Source: Neocallimastix lanati (nom. inval.)
Lineage: Eukaryota > Neocallimastigomycota > Neocallimastigomycetes > Neocallimastigales > Neocallimastigaceae
Length of the DNA stretch: 64,000 nucleotides
Assembly: GCA_016946835.1 (NCBI GenBank)
Contig: JACVTC010000098.1
Coordinates: forward strand, 431,501 to 495,500
Reading direction: 5' to 3'
The position numbers were made by a program, and so were the translations under genes. The notes under the pieces were generated by a model that worked only from the letters and a program-made list of their open reading frames with translations, was not told where the DNA came from and made no database searches. Every line of letters begins with the position of its first letter. The stretch's first letter is position 1. This document shows positions 11,418 to 23,476 of this stretch, one piece after another.

Positions 11418-11600
11418 TTCTTTAAAAATATATATTCAACACAATTTATTTCTCCAACTAATTTGAAATTCACATGGCCAATTGAACATTTATGTTCAAG
11501 TGAATTTCAAATACTTCTTGAGTACTCTTTTGAATAAACTAATATCAAAAATATTAGTATTCTTGAATTCGCCTGGAATGCGAATTCTTGGAGAGAGCGT
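11389..11600 (+). other. 3' untranslated leader of element B: A-run, three hairpins, polypurine tract
   Basis: A run of A straight after the Pol stop is followed by three inverted repeats: a 13-bp stem (11461-11473 with 11500-11512) enclosing an 8-bp stem (11482-11489 with 11492-11499); ACTAATAT (11538-11545) with ATATTAGT (11551-11558); and GAATTCGC (11565-11572) with GCGAATTC (11580-11587). The purine tract GGAGAGAG (11590-11597) lies just before the 3' LTR and is the likely plus-strand primer site. Confidence 0.75.
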
Positions 11601-12251
11601 TGTCAAGGATTTGATACAAATTAATTTATATTTAATACTACAAAAATAACAATTTAATTATAAATATAATTTGTACTCCTTAAATCCTTGTACCGTTCAT
11701 AACCAAATTAATATTGTATTACATATTAATTAATATTATCCCTTTTATACATTATTGAACCCCTAATATATTAATTGATTAATATTGTATTACATATTAA
11801 TTAACATTATCCCTTTTTATATTAATTAATATAGTTGAATATTATTTATAAAAATTGTTTTTTATTAATTATATTATTTTATATATTTTTATTATCTTAT
11901 ATTATATATGTATTATTCTATTACTTTATATATTAAAATTATATTTTATATTGTTATCTTTAAATTAGTATTTATTAAAATATATTATTAAATATTTTAT
12001 ATTGTTTTTCAAAATATAAAAGAACTAAAAAATATTCTTTTTTAAATCTTTGTAAGATTATTATTTACAAATAATCTGATAACTTTATAATAAAACATAT
12101 TAAATAAAAATATAGTTAATTAAAAGTTTAATAATAAAATAATATTTTATATTTGAATAAATCAATTTATAAAAATAAAATAATATCAAAAGGTTATTAG
12201 ATTAAAGGCTTCCAACCAAGTTTACCCTTTAATCTAAGTACCAACTTAACA
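11601..12251 (+). repeat. 3' LTR of Ty3 element B
   Basis: It matches the 5' LTR base for base by eye, at a constant offset of 5687, including both ends. It is followed by the target duplication TAATA (12252-12256). Confidence 0.93.
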
Positions 12252-13583
12252 TAATATACCTTTGATAGTTCTAAAGAGTTGTTGTCAAAGGTTCCAATAT
12301 ATTTTCCAACTTTTTTAATTTTTTCGGATTTACCATTAGGATATGTGATTGACTTATTTTTTATATTTTTAGTGTTTTTTAATTTCTTAATTTCATTTGT
12401 TAAATTTATAGGACATCCTGAATCAATTATCCATTCAGTTTTGTCATTTTCTTTGGTAGATTGTGTAATATTATTTACCGTAATATTACCGGAGAATCCG
12501 ATGTTTATATTTTCTTCTTCACTATCTTCACTATCAGTTGAATCTGATTCATTTTTAATGTTATTGCTATGAAATTTTGTATTCTTCCTACCTTTTTGCT
12601 TTCTGATATCATTTTTTCTTGGATTGTTTCTATTTTTATTCTTTCTTTTAACATTAAAGAAACATGTGTCGGTAGTATGTCCATCTTTTTGACATATATA
12701 GCAATAATTTTCTTTATTTTTAATTTCATAATTTTTATTATTTGGTTTATTTATATTGGTTTTACTGACGGCATTCACCTGGTTCTTTAGATTTGGATTT
12801 TCTTCAATTCTTTTGATTTCTTCACATTTTTTAATAAATAATCCATGGTAATAATTGAATTCTTCAAGTCACTAAAGGTTTTAAATTGGATTAAATTTAT
12901 TGGATGGATTCCAATTTTGACAAGTTCATCAGCGGCGAATAATATTTTGGTTTCTTCATCTAACGTTGACTTGCCCAGTTTATTAGCTTCCCTTTTGTGT
13001 GATTCGAAGAGTGTATTTAAATTATTCAAATATAATTTATAATCATTATTTTCTATTTTTAATGTTTTAATTTATATTCGATTTTATATAATTTCGATGG
13101 GCCTGACTGGTCAAATCTACTTTTCAGTTCTTCTATCATTTCATAAGCTGTTTGACAGTCAATGATAAATTTACTTGTTGGGTCGTCCAAACTGTTTTCA
13201 ATAATAGATTGAGTTGCGTTGTCTTCTTCATTTTGGATTTCTTCCATATTATTAGGATCAATTTTGACATTAATATATTGGATTAACTTTAAAGCTGTTA
13301 AATGTCTTTTTAAAGCTTTAAACCACCTTGGAAAGTTTTCAGTAGTGAGCCCAAAATTTGTATAGTTAAACACGGATTTCTTGGTCATATCAATTATTAC
13401 AGTGTTACTGGTATTATTATTTTGCACCGTACTGACCTTAGGGATAGAAGATGTACTTTCTTCGTAATCTTGATTTGTTTCATTTATTTCATCTTCAGTA
13501 TTCTGTGATGATTGGGAACTATTTTCCTTTATGAAACCTTTTTTAGATTTTCCTCCCATCTTAAGAATTAAATGTTTTAACAA
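12252..13583 (-). pseudogene. Ty1/copia Gag-protease region, frameshifted and interrupted by Ty3-B
   Basis: On the minus strand from ATG at 13583 (or 13559) this reads a copia Gag with a UBN2-like domain (FPRWFKALKRHLTALKLIQYI and onward), then a zinc knuckle CYICQKDGHTTDTC (CX2CX4HX4C), then a protease site DSG in WIIDSGCPINLT. There are two single-base frame breaks. One lies near 13062-13070, where one A seems lost from an A-run; the other lies near 12855-12865. Reading frame and homology resume after each. Coding stops at the Ty3-B target site (12252-12256) and continues at 5913-5875. The copia RT and integrase are not in the window. Confidence 0.85.
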
Positions 13584-14037
13584 TTTTTAATAAAATTATA
13601 GTTTATTTTAAAATAAATAAATTTAATATCTCCTTAAGGATTTATATATTCGAGTTGTCTCTTAGAGTCGAATGAGACTCTTAATCTGTTCAAGGTTGGG
13701 GATTCAGAGAACACGAACAAGTATTACACCAAGTGTTTTAATATATATTTATTATATATTTTTATTTATTTATTTATTTAGAAAAATACATGTATCTTTA
13801 TTATTATAAAATCACCAAGAAAAAAAAAATAATTTAATTTTTAATTAAACTATAAAATAACTATATACAAAATAAGGTTATAATTAATGAGGCTTGTGTG
13901 GCATATTAGATATGTTATGCATAATGTTCATATAACATTGCTAATATTTAACATATAAAAATATATTTATATAAGTAATAAAGTAAATTTTGTTATAAAC
14001 TAAAATATACTTATAAATAAAAATATTTCTTAATTTC

Positions 14038-14078
<41 letters not shown>

Positions 14079-14579
14079 ATATACATTTATATATTTAAAA
14101 CTTTATATATATATATTTATATAATTAAAATTTTTTCTATATCAAATGAATAAGTAAATGAATAAGAATATAATATTTATATATCAAAAATCAATAATAA
14201 ATAAATTTAACTAATTAATATATTATACTAAAAAATTTTTGTTTCACATTATTTTTTATAGATAAAAACTTTATTTATTAAATAATTTGATAATTAAAAA
14301 AATTATTTGATATTTTTATAATAAATACAGTTTCATTAAATTAATAAACTGATTTGATTAAAATATATTTATTAAAAAAATTTAGAATTGTAAATCTTTA
14401 TTAGACTTTGAAATATTAACTAAAAATTTAAGAAAAAATTATATATATTAAAATATTAAAATTGTATTTACTATTACCAATATTAATAATATTTAATATG
14501 CATTACATTGTAAAGTATTTTCTAAAGGTTTATTTTTGAACTTTTTTAATATTAAAAAATTGTTGTCATTGTTCAAATA
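13584..14579. other. Upstream region of the copia element, AT-rich
   Basis: No gene seen. In copia orientation this is where the 5' LTR and leader should be, but neither LTR edges nor a primer-binding site could be fixed. A hairpin-prone stretch with GAGACTC and GTCTC copies lies at about 13650-13685, and a run of about 36 A sits at 14042-14077. The last 9 bases (GTTCAAATA, 14571-14579) are the left target duplication of the next element. Confidence 0.4.
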
Positions 14580-14942
14580 GGGTGTGGGGCATTTCGCCAG
14601 GTTGCGTTTCGCCAATTTTTTTAAAAGCATGTGGCGTATTAAAAAAATGTGGCATTTCGCCAAATTGCTTTTCGCCAAGTTGCTTTTCGCCAAATTGAGA
14701 ATTATTAAATAAATAAATAAATAAATAAATAAAATTAAATATTATTAATATCGCATAAAAACAATTTTAAAAAAATATTTTGAATTAATATTTATTTATT
14801 TATTCATTTATTTATATCAATACTCTACTTGTCGAAATGCAACCTGGCGAATAGTAACTTGGGGAAATGCAACTTGGGGAAATGCAACATTTTAATACTA
14901 AGCCACTTGGCGAAATGCAATTTGGGGAAATGCAACTCTCCC
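14580..14942. mobile_element. Mutator-type MITE (363 bp) with 9-bp target duplication
   Basis: The perfect 9-bp direct repeat GTTCAAATA occurs at 14571-14579 and 14943-14951. Between them lie imperfect terminal inverted repeats of about 35 bp, starting GGG on the left and ending CCC on the right. Each arm repeats a motif of about 14 bp (GGCGAAATGCAACTT and variants such as GGGGAAATGCAACTT) several times, in opposite orientation in the two arms. The centre is AT-rich with AAAT repeats and has no coding capacity. A 9-bp duplication is the hallmark of Mutator-like elements. A related decayed transposase is present at 53900-55300. Confidence 0.82.
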
Positions 14943-17900
14943 GTTCAAATATTATAATATTATTCAAAAATGTATAGTTGTATATATGTTAAACTTTCAT
15001 TATTATTACTATTAAATATATATCTAATGTTTTATATAATATATATAACTATTAAATTTTTACAAGTCTATAACCTAATCTTACAATATTAATGTTCTAT
15101 ATTTATAAAAAATTTAATCAAAAGCACATGTTACAAATAGTTATATTTTTGTAATTACACAACATTTACATTGCATGACTATGTCATAAATTTAAAATAT
15201 TTTTAAATTACTTAATTCATAATTATATAGAAATTACAAAATAAAATAATTAATTCAAAAAAATTTTTTTTTAACAAAAAAAAATTTAATAAAAAAAATA
15301 AATACTTATTATTTAAATATAAGTTCAATTAAGTGTTTTATTAAATAATTTTTTTTTAAAAAAAATTATACATAAAATTATTAAATTATTTTTTATTATT
15401 ATAAAATTTATTTCTTTAAAAAGTGATTATTTAGTTAATTAATAAATTTTTTATTAGTTTAATAATCAAAGCTAATAAAATATTTATTAATTACTAAAGT
15501 CTGAGGGTTCTTAAAGTTTATTTGCATATTGTTTTTTGCAGAGTTTGATATAAAAACCACACCATTTTGATATTTATTGATATAGCCTTCCAATTTTATT
15601 AAATTATCAACACATAATTTGAACATATATTTGTTATAAAACCTGTATGTTTATTTTAATATTTTTGGAAGGCTATATCAAAATATGATGAAAAACAGCT
15701 ATGATATATATATGATGATATAGTTTTTAAAAGTTCAAATAACGATAAAATGTATACGATAAAATATAATTATTCATATTTTTTTTTGTTTATTAATTTT
15801 TAATAAGAAATATTTATAATATATTAAAAAAATATTATAATATATTAAAAAAAATTTTTTTTATCAAAATTTAAGATTTGTTTTGTTTTGTTTTTAATAA
15901 CTTTATATAATTTAAAATATTTTTTATATTTTCACTATAGAACTATATAAATGTATAATTTAGGATTTAAGTTATTGTAAAGGTTAAAATTAAAAATATT
16001 TCTTTATAAAACGTTTGAATAATAATAATTTAATGAATAAAAGAATTATATATTATATTGTAATAAACATTAAAACAATGAAAATTAAAATAATAAAAAT
16101 AAAAAGAATAAAAATGAAAAAAATAATAAAATAATAAAATATTAATTTTTTTAAAAAAAAAAATATATATATATAGAAGATTGTTAATAGATTTTAAAAT
16201 AATAAAAATGAAAATAATAATACAATATTAAATTCTTTAAAAAAAAAAATTATATAGAAGATTACTAATAGATTTTATAAAAATTATATAGAAGATTACT
16301 AATAGATTTTATAATAATACTTTAAGTAATGGGAAATGAAATAAAAAATTAAAAGATTAAAATTTTATAAAAATTTATTTAATAATTTAAAAATCCTAAT
16401 CTTTTATTTCTAATTTTTTTTATTAATAAAAAAAATAAATTAATAATCTAAATTTTATATTATAGAATTTAATATACTTTAATATTATAAATATATTTTT
16501 AATACAAATATAATACAAATACAAACAGTATTAAAAATTATCATATAAATATATTTAATAAAATTATTGGCTAAAATATTATAAATATATTATTATTATT
16601 TTCATAAAAAGTTTAATTTGAGTAACCAATTATTTTAATAATAATAGTTTAAATTACGATTAACTGAATAAAAATTAATTTTAAATTTATTATTTAATTT
16701 TTCTATTTTTAAAAATTATAATAAATAATTGTATATTATAAAGAAAGATTAAAGATATATAAAATTTTTAGATTTAAAGAAAAATGGAAATTGAACAATA
16801 ATAAAAATAAAGTATTAATATAAGGACATGTGAAAGAAAATATTTGTATGAAGATATATTATAATGAAAAATAAAATTGAAGTATTTAATATAATGATAA
16901 AATAAAAAAGTAAAAGCAAAGGTATGAGGTATTATATTTATAATACATATTTATATATAAAAGAATGAAATATATGAAGTATATAATATAGTATAATTAA
17001 TAGATAAGTTGAAAAAAATTGAATGTGTAGAGATTTATGGAATAATATTATTAAAATTAATTATTAAAAAAGAAAAAGAAACGTAAGTAGGCATTATAAA
17101 ATAGTTGAAATAATAAGAAATAATTATTTAATAAGTAAAAATAAAAAAAAATTAGTGTTATAAAAAAAAAAAAAAATAAAAAAAAAAAAAAAAGATTAAA
17201 GAGAATAATTTATTGAAATAGTTCATTATAGATTCAATAAATAAAAAAAAAAGTTCATAATGAAAGGTATATATATTAGTATAAAGAAATTAGTATAAAA
17301 ATATTTTATAAATATATCCTATTATAAAAAATATATAATTTTTTATCAAAGAAAAGATTTTATTATTAAATGACATTTATAAAAGAATAGTATTTATGAA
17401 AGTATAATATTTATAAAATAATATTTTTATAATATTTAAATTTTTTTTGAATATAGGATGATAGGAGTTTTATTATTTAAAGTATAAATACATATTAAAA
17501 TGGAATAGCAAGAAATACAAAGAAAAAATCTAAATAAAAAGTAAAGAATATTGGTATTATTAAGGCAGAATTTTTTTATTAAATTTTATTTCTGTCAACG
17601 TAATATAATCATAAATAATCTTATTTTTTATTTCTTTTTTCTTGCTGTTGAATTATTTTATTACATTAATTACATTAACATTAAACCACATGTTAATTTA
17701 GGATATAATTGAATAAATTAATACGTGATATAAATGTGATTTGAAATTAAATATGTAATTGCAACATATATATTTTGATAATGATAAATTAAATTTGAAA
17801 CTAAGCAATTGTAGATAATAATGTACAATATATTGTAAAATATTAAAAGATAAATATAATTCAAAATTATTGGAAGTTAATTAACTAATGCATTAGTTTA

Positions 17901-19547
17901 TATAATAGATCACATGTAAGTATTTGATTGGATAATTTAAATAGCCAATATTTAAATAATTAATACAAAAAAAAATTTACAAATAATTTGAAATTCATTT
18001 TTAATCATTAAAGTAAATGTTAAATATTAATAATAAATAATTAAATTATAGTAAAGTGGAAAATTAGGGTGTAGTTATTTACAGAAGTATAGTTCTAGAA
18101 TATAATTATTATAATTACAAAGAAATGGTAAATTTAAAGAAGTAAATAAGTAATATTGATAAATAATCGTATATATTATTTTTTATTTTCAACATAAAAT
18201 TAGATAAACAAATAGAATTATAAACGTCATAATAAATAATTGATTATTTTTTTTTTTATTAGCTTATTTTTTTAAAAAAAAATAATTATCAATTATATAA
18301 GTTTAAATCAAATTATATATTATAGTAAATTATAATATGTAATTTTGTTGAAATGCTATATTGAAATTAAATTTATAAAAAATTTACAGTAATAAATTAA
18401 AATTTTTCTAGTCCTGTGATTAGTTCTTTAAATAATAAGGTTTTTAAACTTGTAAATTAAGTGTATATAAATTTTATATATAATTTTTATATTATTATTA
18501 TATATAGCAGTGTATTGTATTTTTTTAAGAGTCTATATTTAAAAGGCTTGTATAAAATTTTAAATTAATTGTCTGCTTAATTGTATAATATATTGTAAAT
18601 TATTAATTATTTCCAAAATTTATTTATTTTTAAGAACGGACAATCATTTAATATATTATGTTATAAATATTTTAATATATAAATAATTTTTAATCAATTT
18701 AATTTGTATTTATTTTGATTTATTTTAATTATACTAATAATATATGGTAGATGAATTTTTTTTTTTTTTTAATTCCATTAAAAAATATTATGAAATTTTT
18801 TTATTAGAATTTTTTATTATATAATAAGCAAAATTTCTCTTTAATTTAGGAAGTTTTAATATTTTTTGAAAATTTTCGTAAAATAAAAAAAATTTAATAA
18901 AAGTTTATAATAAAAAAATTAAGAATATATAATTTATTATTAGTATTATAAATTTCAATTGAATTAAATTGTAATTTCGACAAAAAATAAAAATATTATT
19001 TATTAGAAATTTTTATTATATTTTTTTTATTGAAAGAAAATTTCAAAAATTTTAATTAAAGCGAATATTTATACATTAGATAATTTTTTACTTAAGTGAA
19101 ATTATATTAATAATTTTTCATAATATTTCATAAATTGTATATAAAGATTCTTTTGGAAGAAATTACTTATTAATAAAAATAAGACAAGAATAAATGTGTT
19201 ATTAGACATATATATATTAATATAAAAACATACAATTGAAGATATACTATTTGTTTAACTAATACATAATAATTAATAATATTATATATTATAAATTATT
19301 ATAAATTAGTTTTTAGAATTTTTTTCCTTATTTATTATTTTTAATTTTATTTTTAGACATTTTTATAATATTTTATTATAAAAAATTATTATTAATAGAA
19401 ACTTTTTTTAAACATTAAAAGAAATTTTTTTATTTATACCAATTATAATATATATATATAAAAAGAATATTATAAAAATAATAATATATAATAATTAAAT
19501 ATTGTAAAAATAAGTAAATAAATAAAATAATAAAAAAAAATATAGAA
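14943..19547. other. AT-rich gene-free region
   Basis: No coding potential recognised over 4.6 kb. Contents: a 17-bp perfect inverted repeat (15577-15593 with 15665-15681); short direct repeats containing TAGAAGATT.CTAATAGATTTTA at about 16180-16320; many A and T runs. The last few hundred bases are presumably the cyclin promoter, with no distinct element seen. Confidence 0.6.
15577..15681. repeat. 105-bp element with 17-bp perfect terminal inverted repeats
   Basis: TTGATATAGCCTTCCAA at 15577-15593 is the exact reverse complement of 15665-15681, with 71 bp of AT-rich sequence between. It may be a tiny MITE or a cruciform. No clear flanking duplication was seen. Confidence 0.6.
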
Positions 19548-21580
19548 ATGCAAATAGAGAATAAGTGGTTATTCACTAAAGATGAAATTGAAAATTCACC
19601 ATCTAGAAATTTTATGAGTCTATCAAAAGAAAATGATACAAGAAGAATTGCATGTAAATTTATTCAACATGTTGCAAGAGCTGCAAGAATTAATTTGTAA
19701 ATTTTGATAATTTAAATATTTAATATGTATAATTTTAAATATTAATATATAAAATATATTATAATACATAGATCGAGGTCTGCAATAACTACTGCTCAAA
19801 TTCTTTTACATAGATATTATATGCGTAAATCTTTTAGTGATAATAATCCATGGGATGTTTCTATAGGAGCTATATTTTTGGCGTCGAAATTAGTATCGGA
19901 ATATTCATCAAGAATATCTAGATATTTAATTCATGAATGTGCTAGAGTAGCAAAGAAAATTCATGATCCAAAATATGAATTAAATCCAAATGAAAAAGTA
20001 AATAAATTTATATTTAACTTTATAATTTAGAAAATTTTAAAAAAGAGATGAAATTAATTTAATAAATTTGATAATAGGAATATGGCTACTGGAAAAATAA
20101 TATGCATTTTTATGAGATGGAAATATTAAGAATAGTATGTTTTGATTTAATGTTTGATGAACCATACAGTATTTGTGCTACATATTGCGATAAAATTAAT
20201 GGTAATTGATAAAACTTAAACAATAATTTATGAAGTATTATTTTATTAAATGATTATTTTTTCATTTTAATATTAGCTTCCAAGGAAGTTAGAGCAGTCT
20301 CTTGCTATCTATTAGATGAAAGGTAGAAGTCGAGATAGATTTAAATTTAAAATAATGTGATAATATATTAAATTGGAATTGTTTTATTATATTATTCGAT
20401 TCATTATTGTAGTTTTATAAGAACTACTTTATGTTTACAATATCCAATGAAAGTAATAGCTGCTGGAGCATTATTATTATCATTATTTCAAGATAAAATA
20501 TCTGAGTCATTAAAAAATCAAACTTTAAAATTATTTAAAGAAAGTAATATAGATAATAGTGATGTTAAAGGTAAATAAATTGAAAATTTAAATTTTATTT
20601 TAATTGCATGATTAAGTTAAATAATATAATTAATTATTAATAATTTATTTAAATAAAAAGATGTAGCAAATACATTAAAGAGTATGATATTGAAGATGGA
20701 TGAGAATGTAAGTCCAGCTCATTCAAACGAAATAAAACAAAATACCCATGTATCTTCTAATAACGGATATTCTAAAGTATGTTATATAAGTAATATAATA
20801 GTATATGGGTAAAATTTGAAAATAAATCAAATTACATGAAAAGTATGATATGAAGGGGAATGTAAAATTACTTTATAGTATAAATGGAGAAAATAGATAA
20901 TAGATATAAACAAATTAATGTAGATTGATAAAATAAATAATTGAGTAAATAAATGACTGTTAATATATTTAAAAAAAAACAATATTTTATAATATGCAAA
21001 TATATGCTTAAAACTAAAATTTTAAATCCTGTAGAAATGATACATAGTTTTACCCTGTTAAATATAAAATGATTATAATATTATCATTTTTTATATTTAG
21101 AAATTAATATTAAATAAATTATGTATATGTATAATTTAATAAAATAAAAAGATGTATAGTCCTCTTGCAAGAACATATATGAAAAGTCCATTATCTCAAG
21201 AAGTTGCAGATAATTTTAAACAACCGAATTCTATCAATTCAAATTACGTATATTCTTCGCCGATGGCATCGCCTGTATCAAATAAGGAATTAAACATTGG
21301 GGATCATACCAACATGAATGAAAATTTATATATAAATTCATCCTCAAATGATTATATTTCAAATGGATATAATAGTATAAAATATAATTCAAAAAATTAT
21401 ATACCATATAATAAATTTCAAGGAAGACAAAATAAGGACAAATTTAGATCAAAAAAGTTTGACAAAATAAGACAAAAGAATATTTATTATAATAATACAA
21501 GAAATAATAAATATCATATATCTCCTACTTATTCAAAAATTAATTCATCAAACACTAATTCGAATCAATTATATTTATAA
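19548..21580 (+). CDS. K/T-type cyclin (transcriptional CDK regulatory subunit), 7 exons
   Basis: Exons: 19548-19696, 19772-19997, 20078-20201, 20277-20322, 20413-20570, 20661-20776, 21152-21580, joined in phase to 415 residues. The N-terminal KWLFTKDEIENSPSR block is the cyclin K/T signature that opens the first cyclin fold. IACKFIQHVARAARIN, DVSIGAIFLASKLVSE, a WK..MHFYEMEILRIVCFDLMFDEPY stretch and a second fold (RAVSCYLLDESFIRTTLCLQYPMKVIAAGALLLS) follow. The C-terminal ~150 residues are Asn/Ser/Lys-rich and disordered. Family members partner Cdk9- or Cdk12-like kinases that phosphorylate the RNA polymerase II tail in the nucleus. Whether this is the yeast CTK2 or BUR2 counterpart cannot be decided. 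Introns are 75-375 bp with GTAAAT, GTAATT or GTATGT donors. The last intron is the longest. Confidence 0.85.
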
Positions 21581-22184
21581 GCTGTGGTGTAGAAGAAATA
21601 AAATTGGAAATTAATAAAAAATCATTAAATATATTATAGAGATTACAATACATATTTAATACTTTATTACTAAATATCTTAAAATAAAAAGTATAAACAC
21701 AAAAATTTCCATTAATATTGTTTTATTAATTTAATTGTTTATATTTTTTATTTATTTTTTGACAGATAGTAAAATTGTTGTATATATTTTTATATTTTTA
21801 TTTTTAATTTAAAATTTAAATAATAATGATATCTTAAAATTATTAAAAAAAAAAAAAATAACAGAAAGAAGTTTCATTATTATCATTTTAAAATAAATTC
21901 AATCTTAATATAAAAAATATTGACAGTATATATGGAAAAAATTGTGAATAAGATAGTCAAAAAGCAGATATAAATATAAATAGATAAATTTCATATGTAG
22001 ATAAAATAATTAAAATTTAAAAGCAATATGAATAGGATAATTTTTTATAATATCTTTGATAAATTTTTATTATTATTTTTTTTAAATATATAATTTTATA
22101 ATCAAAAACTTAAAAAACAAAAGGAAAAAAAAATACTAATATTATAATTCACCAAATCTATTATAAATAAAAGAAACTTCAAAT

Positions 22185-22217
<33 letters not shown>

Positions 22218-22660
22218 TATATTTTTTATTTTTTTTATTTTTATTTTTTATTTTTTATTTTTTTTTTAATAAATTTTTAATTTTAATTTTATTTTATATA
22301 TAATATTTTTATAATAATTTTTAATTATACATTTTTATTTTTATGAATATATATATTTTTAATATTTTATATAAATATTTCACTTTTTTTATAGATATAA
22401 GTTTAATTTTTTAATTGTTATATATATATATAAAGAATGTTTTTTTTAAAAAAAATAAAAAAAAAAAGAAGTAAGAAATAAAACAAATAAAAATAATAAT
22501 AAAAAACCTAAAAATGAAAAAAATTTAATGAAAATTAAAAGAAATAAAATTCATGTGTTTAAAAAATTTAATGGTTAATGTATTTTATAATAAACAAAGA
22601 TATTATTAAATGAAATAAGTAAAAAGGCATTTGAAAAAAAAAAGTCTTATTGATATTTGT
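21581..22660. other. AT-rich gene-free region
   Basis: Downstream flank of the cyclin gene. T-rich runs (for example 22190-22265) and AT-rich simple sequence; no gene, RNA or transposon recognised. Confidence 0.6.
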
Positions 22661-23464
22661 AATTGTTTTCTGCTATTGACTTACACATTAACTAACAGCA
22701 CAGTTCCGAACACAGATCCAATAGTAAGTAATTCAACTTCTGATGATCTTTCTTGTGGTTAAGGGGAGAGTTTAGTGGATACCACACTATCTATTTTAAA
22801 GATGTTACTTCTTTGTTATGTTAGATTTAACTGTTATTACTCGTAGTATACAAAACACCGAAATTTTTTTAACTCATGAACTTATTTTTATTCTTTATTA
22901 CATTAAATTTTCTTTGATTAATTAAAATTTTATATTTCCTAACTTTTTATTATTTTTTATTTTACATAATCTTTTATATACATTTTATTTTTTTTTTTAT
23001 CTTTTAATTATATAATGTATTTTTTTATAAATAAATGTAATACATAAAAATATTTTAATCTATTTAATAAAGCACTGGAAGTGTATTCTCTTCCTAATCT
23101 AAAGAAAAAAAAATAAAAAAAAAAAAAAATTCTGTTATTGACTAATTTAATAAAAAAATATATGTATAGAGACAAATTTTCTTTTATATTGATATATTAT
23201 TATGATAATACAGGATCATCATCTATTTCCACGAAGGGTGAATCTCGCCCTAGTAGTTCAATTTATAATGAATCCAGGGAGAGTTTAGTGAACACCACAC
23301 TATCTAATTTAAAGATGTTACTTCTAGGCTTTATTACTTATTTATTTGTTAGGAAGGAAAAATTCCCTCATATTACAACTTAACCGAAATACATAATATT
23401 TTTGAGCTTTTTTTATTTTTTATTTTTTAACTTTTATTTTTATTTTTAATTTATAATGTACTTT
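22661..23464 (+). pseudogene. Two LINE 3'-end remnants
   Basis: The segments at about 22670-23118 and 23198-23464 share a block (GGGAGAGTTTAGTG..CACCACACTATCT..TTTAAAGATGTTACTTCT) and a 3' tail with AAGTGTATTCTCTTCC followed by A-rich sequence. A third relative lies at about 27340-27430. They are 5'-truncated copies of a non-LTR retrotransposon family. The second copy is interrupted by the LINE at 23477; its tail resumes at 25244 and ends in an A-run near 25322. A short open frame (NESRESLVNTTLSNLKMLLLGF) marks the 3' coding end. Confidence 0.65.
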
Positions 23465-23476
23465 TCACCTACATGT

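Larger units (their letters stand above)
5914..12251 (+). mobile_element. Complete Ty3/gypsy chromovirus-like retrotransposon B
   Basis: Full length, 6338 bp: 5' LTR 5914-6564, Gag 6599-7822, -1 frameshift signal, Pol to 11388, a hairpin-rich 3' leader with a purine tract, and 3' LTR 11601-12251. The LTRs start TGTC and end TTAACA and look identical over 651 bp by eye. TAATA flanks both sides (5909-5913 and 12252-12256) as a 5-bp target duplication. Intact frames and matching LTRs point to a young, possibly active copy. It lies inside a copia element read on the other strand. Confidence 0.93.

Noticed and set aside
12279-13042. Plus-strand open frames opposite the copia gene
   Set aside because: Shadows of the copia coding strand, hydrophobic translations without family features.
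14493-14693. Small minus-strand protein with repeated NLAK units
   Set aside because: It is the translation of the iterated MITE arm motif and reaches into the unique flank; no sign of a gene.
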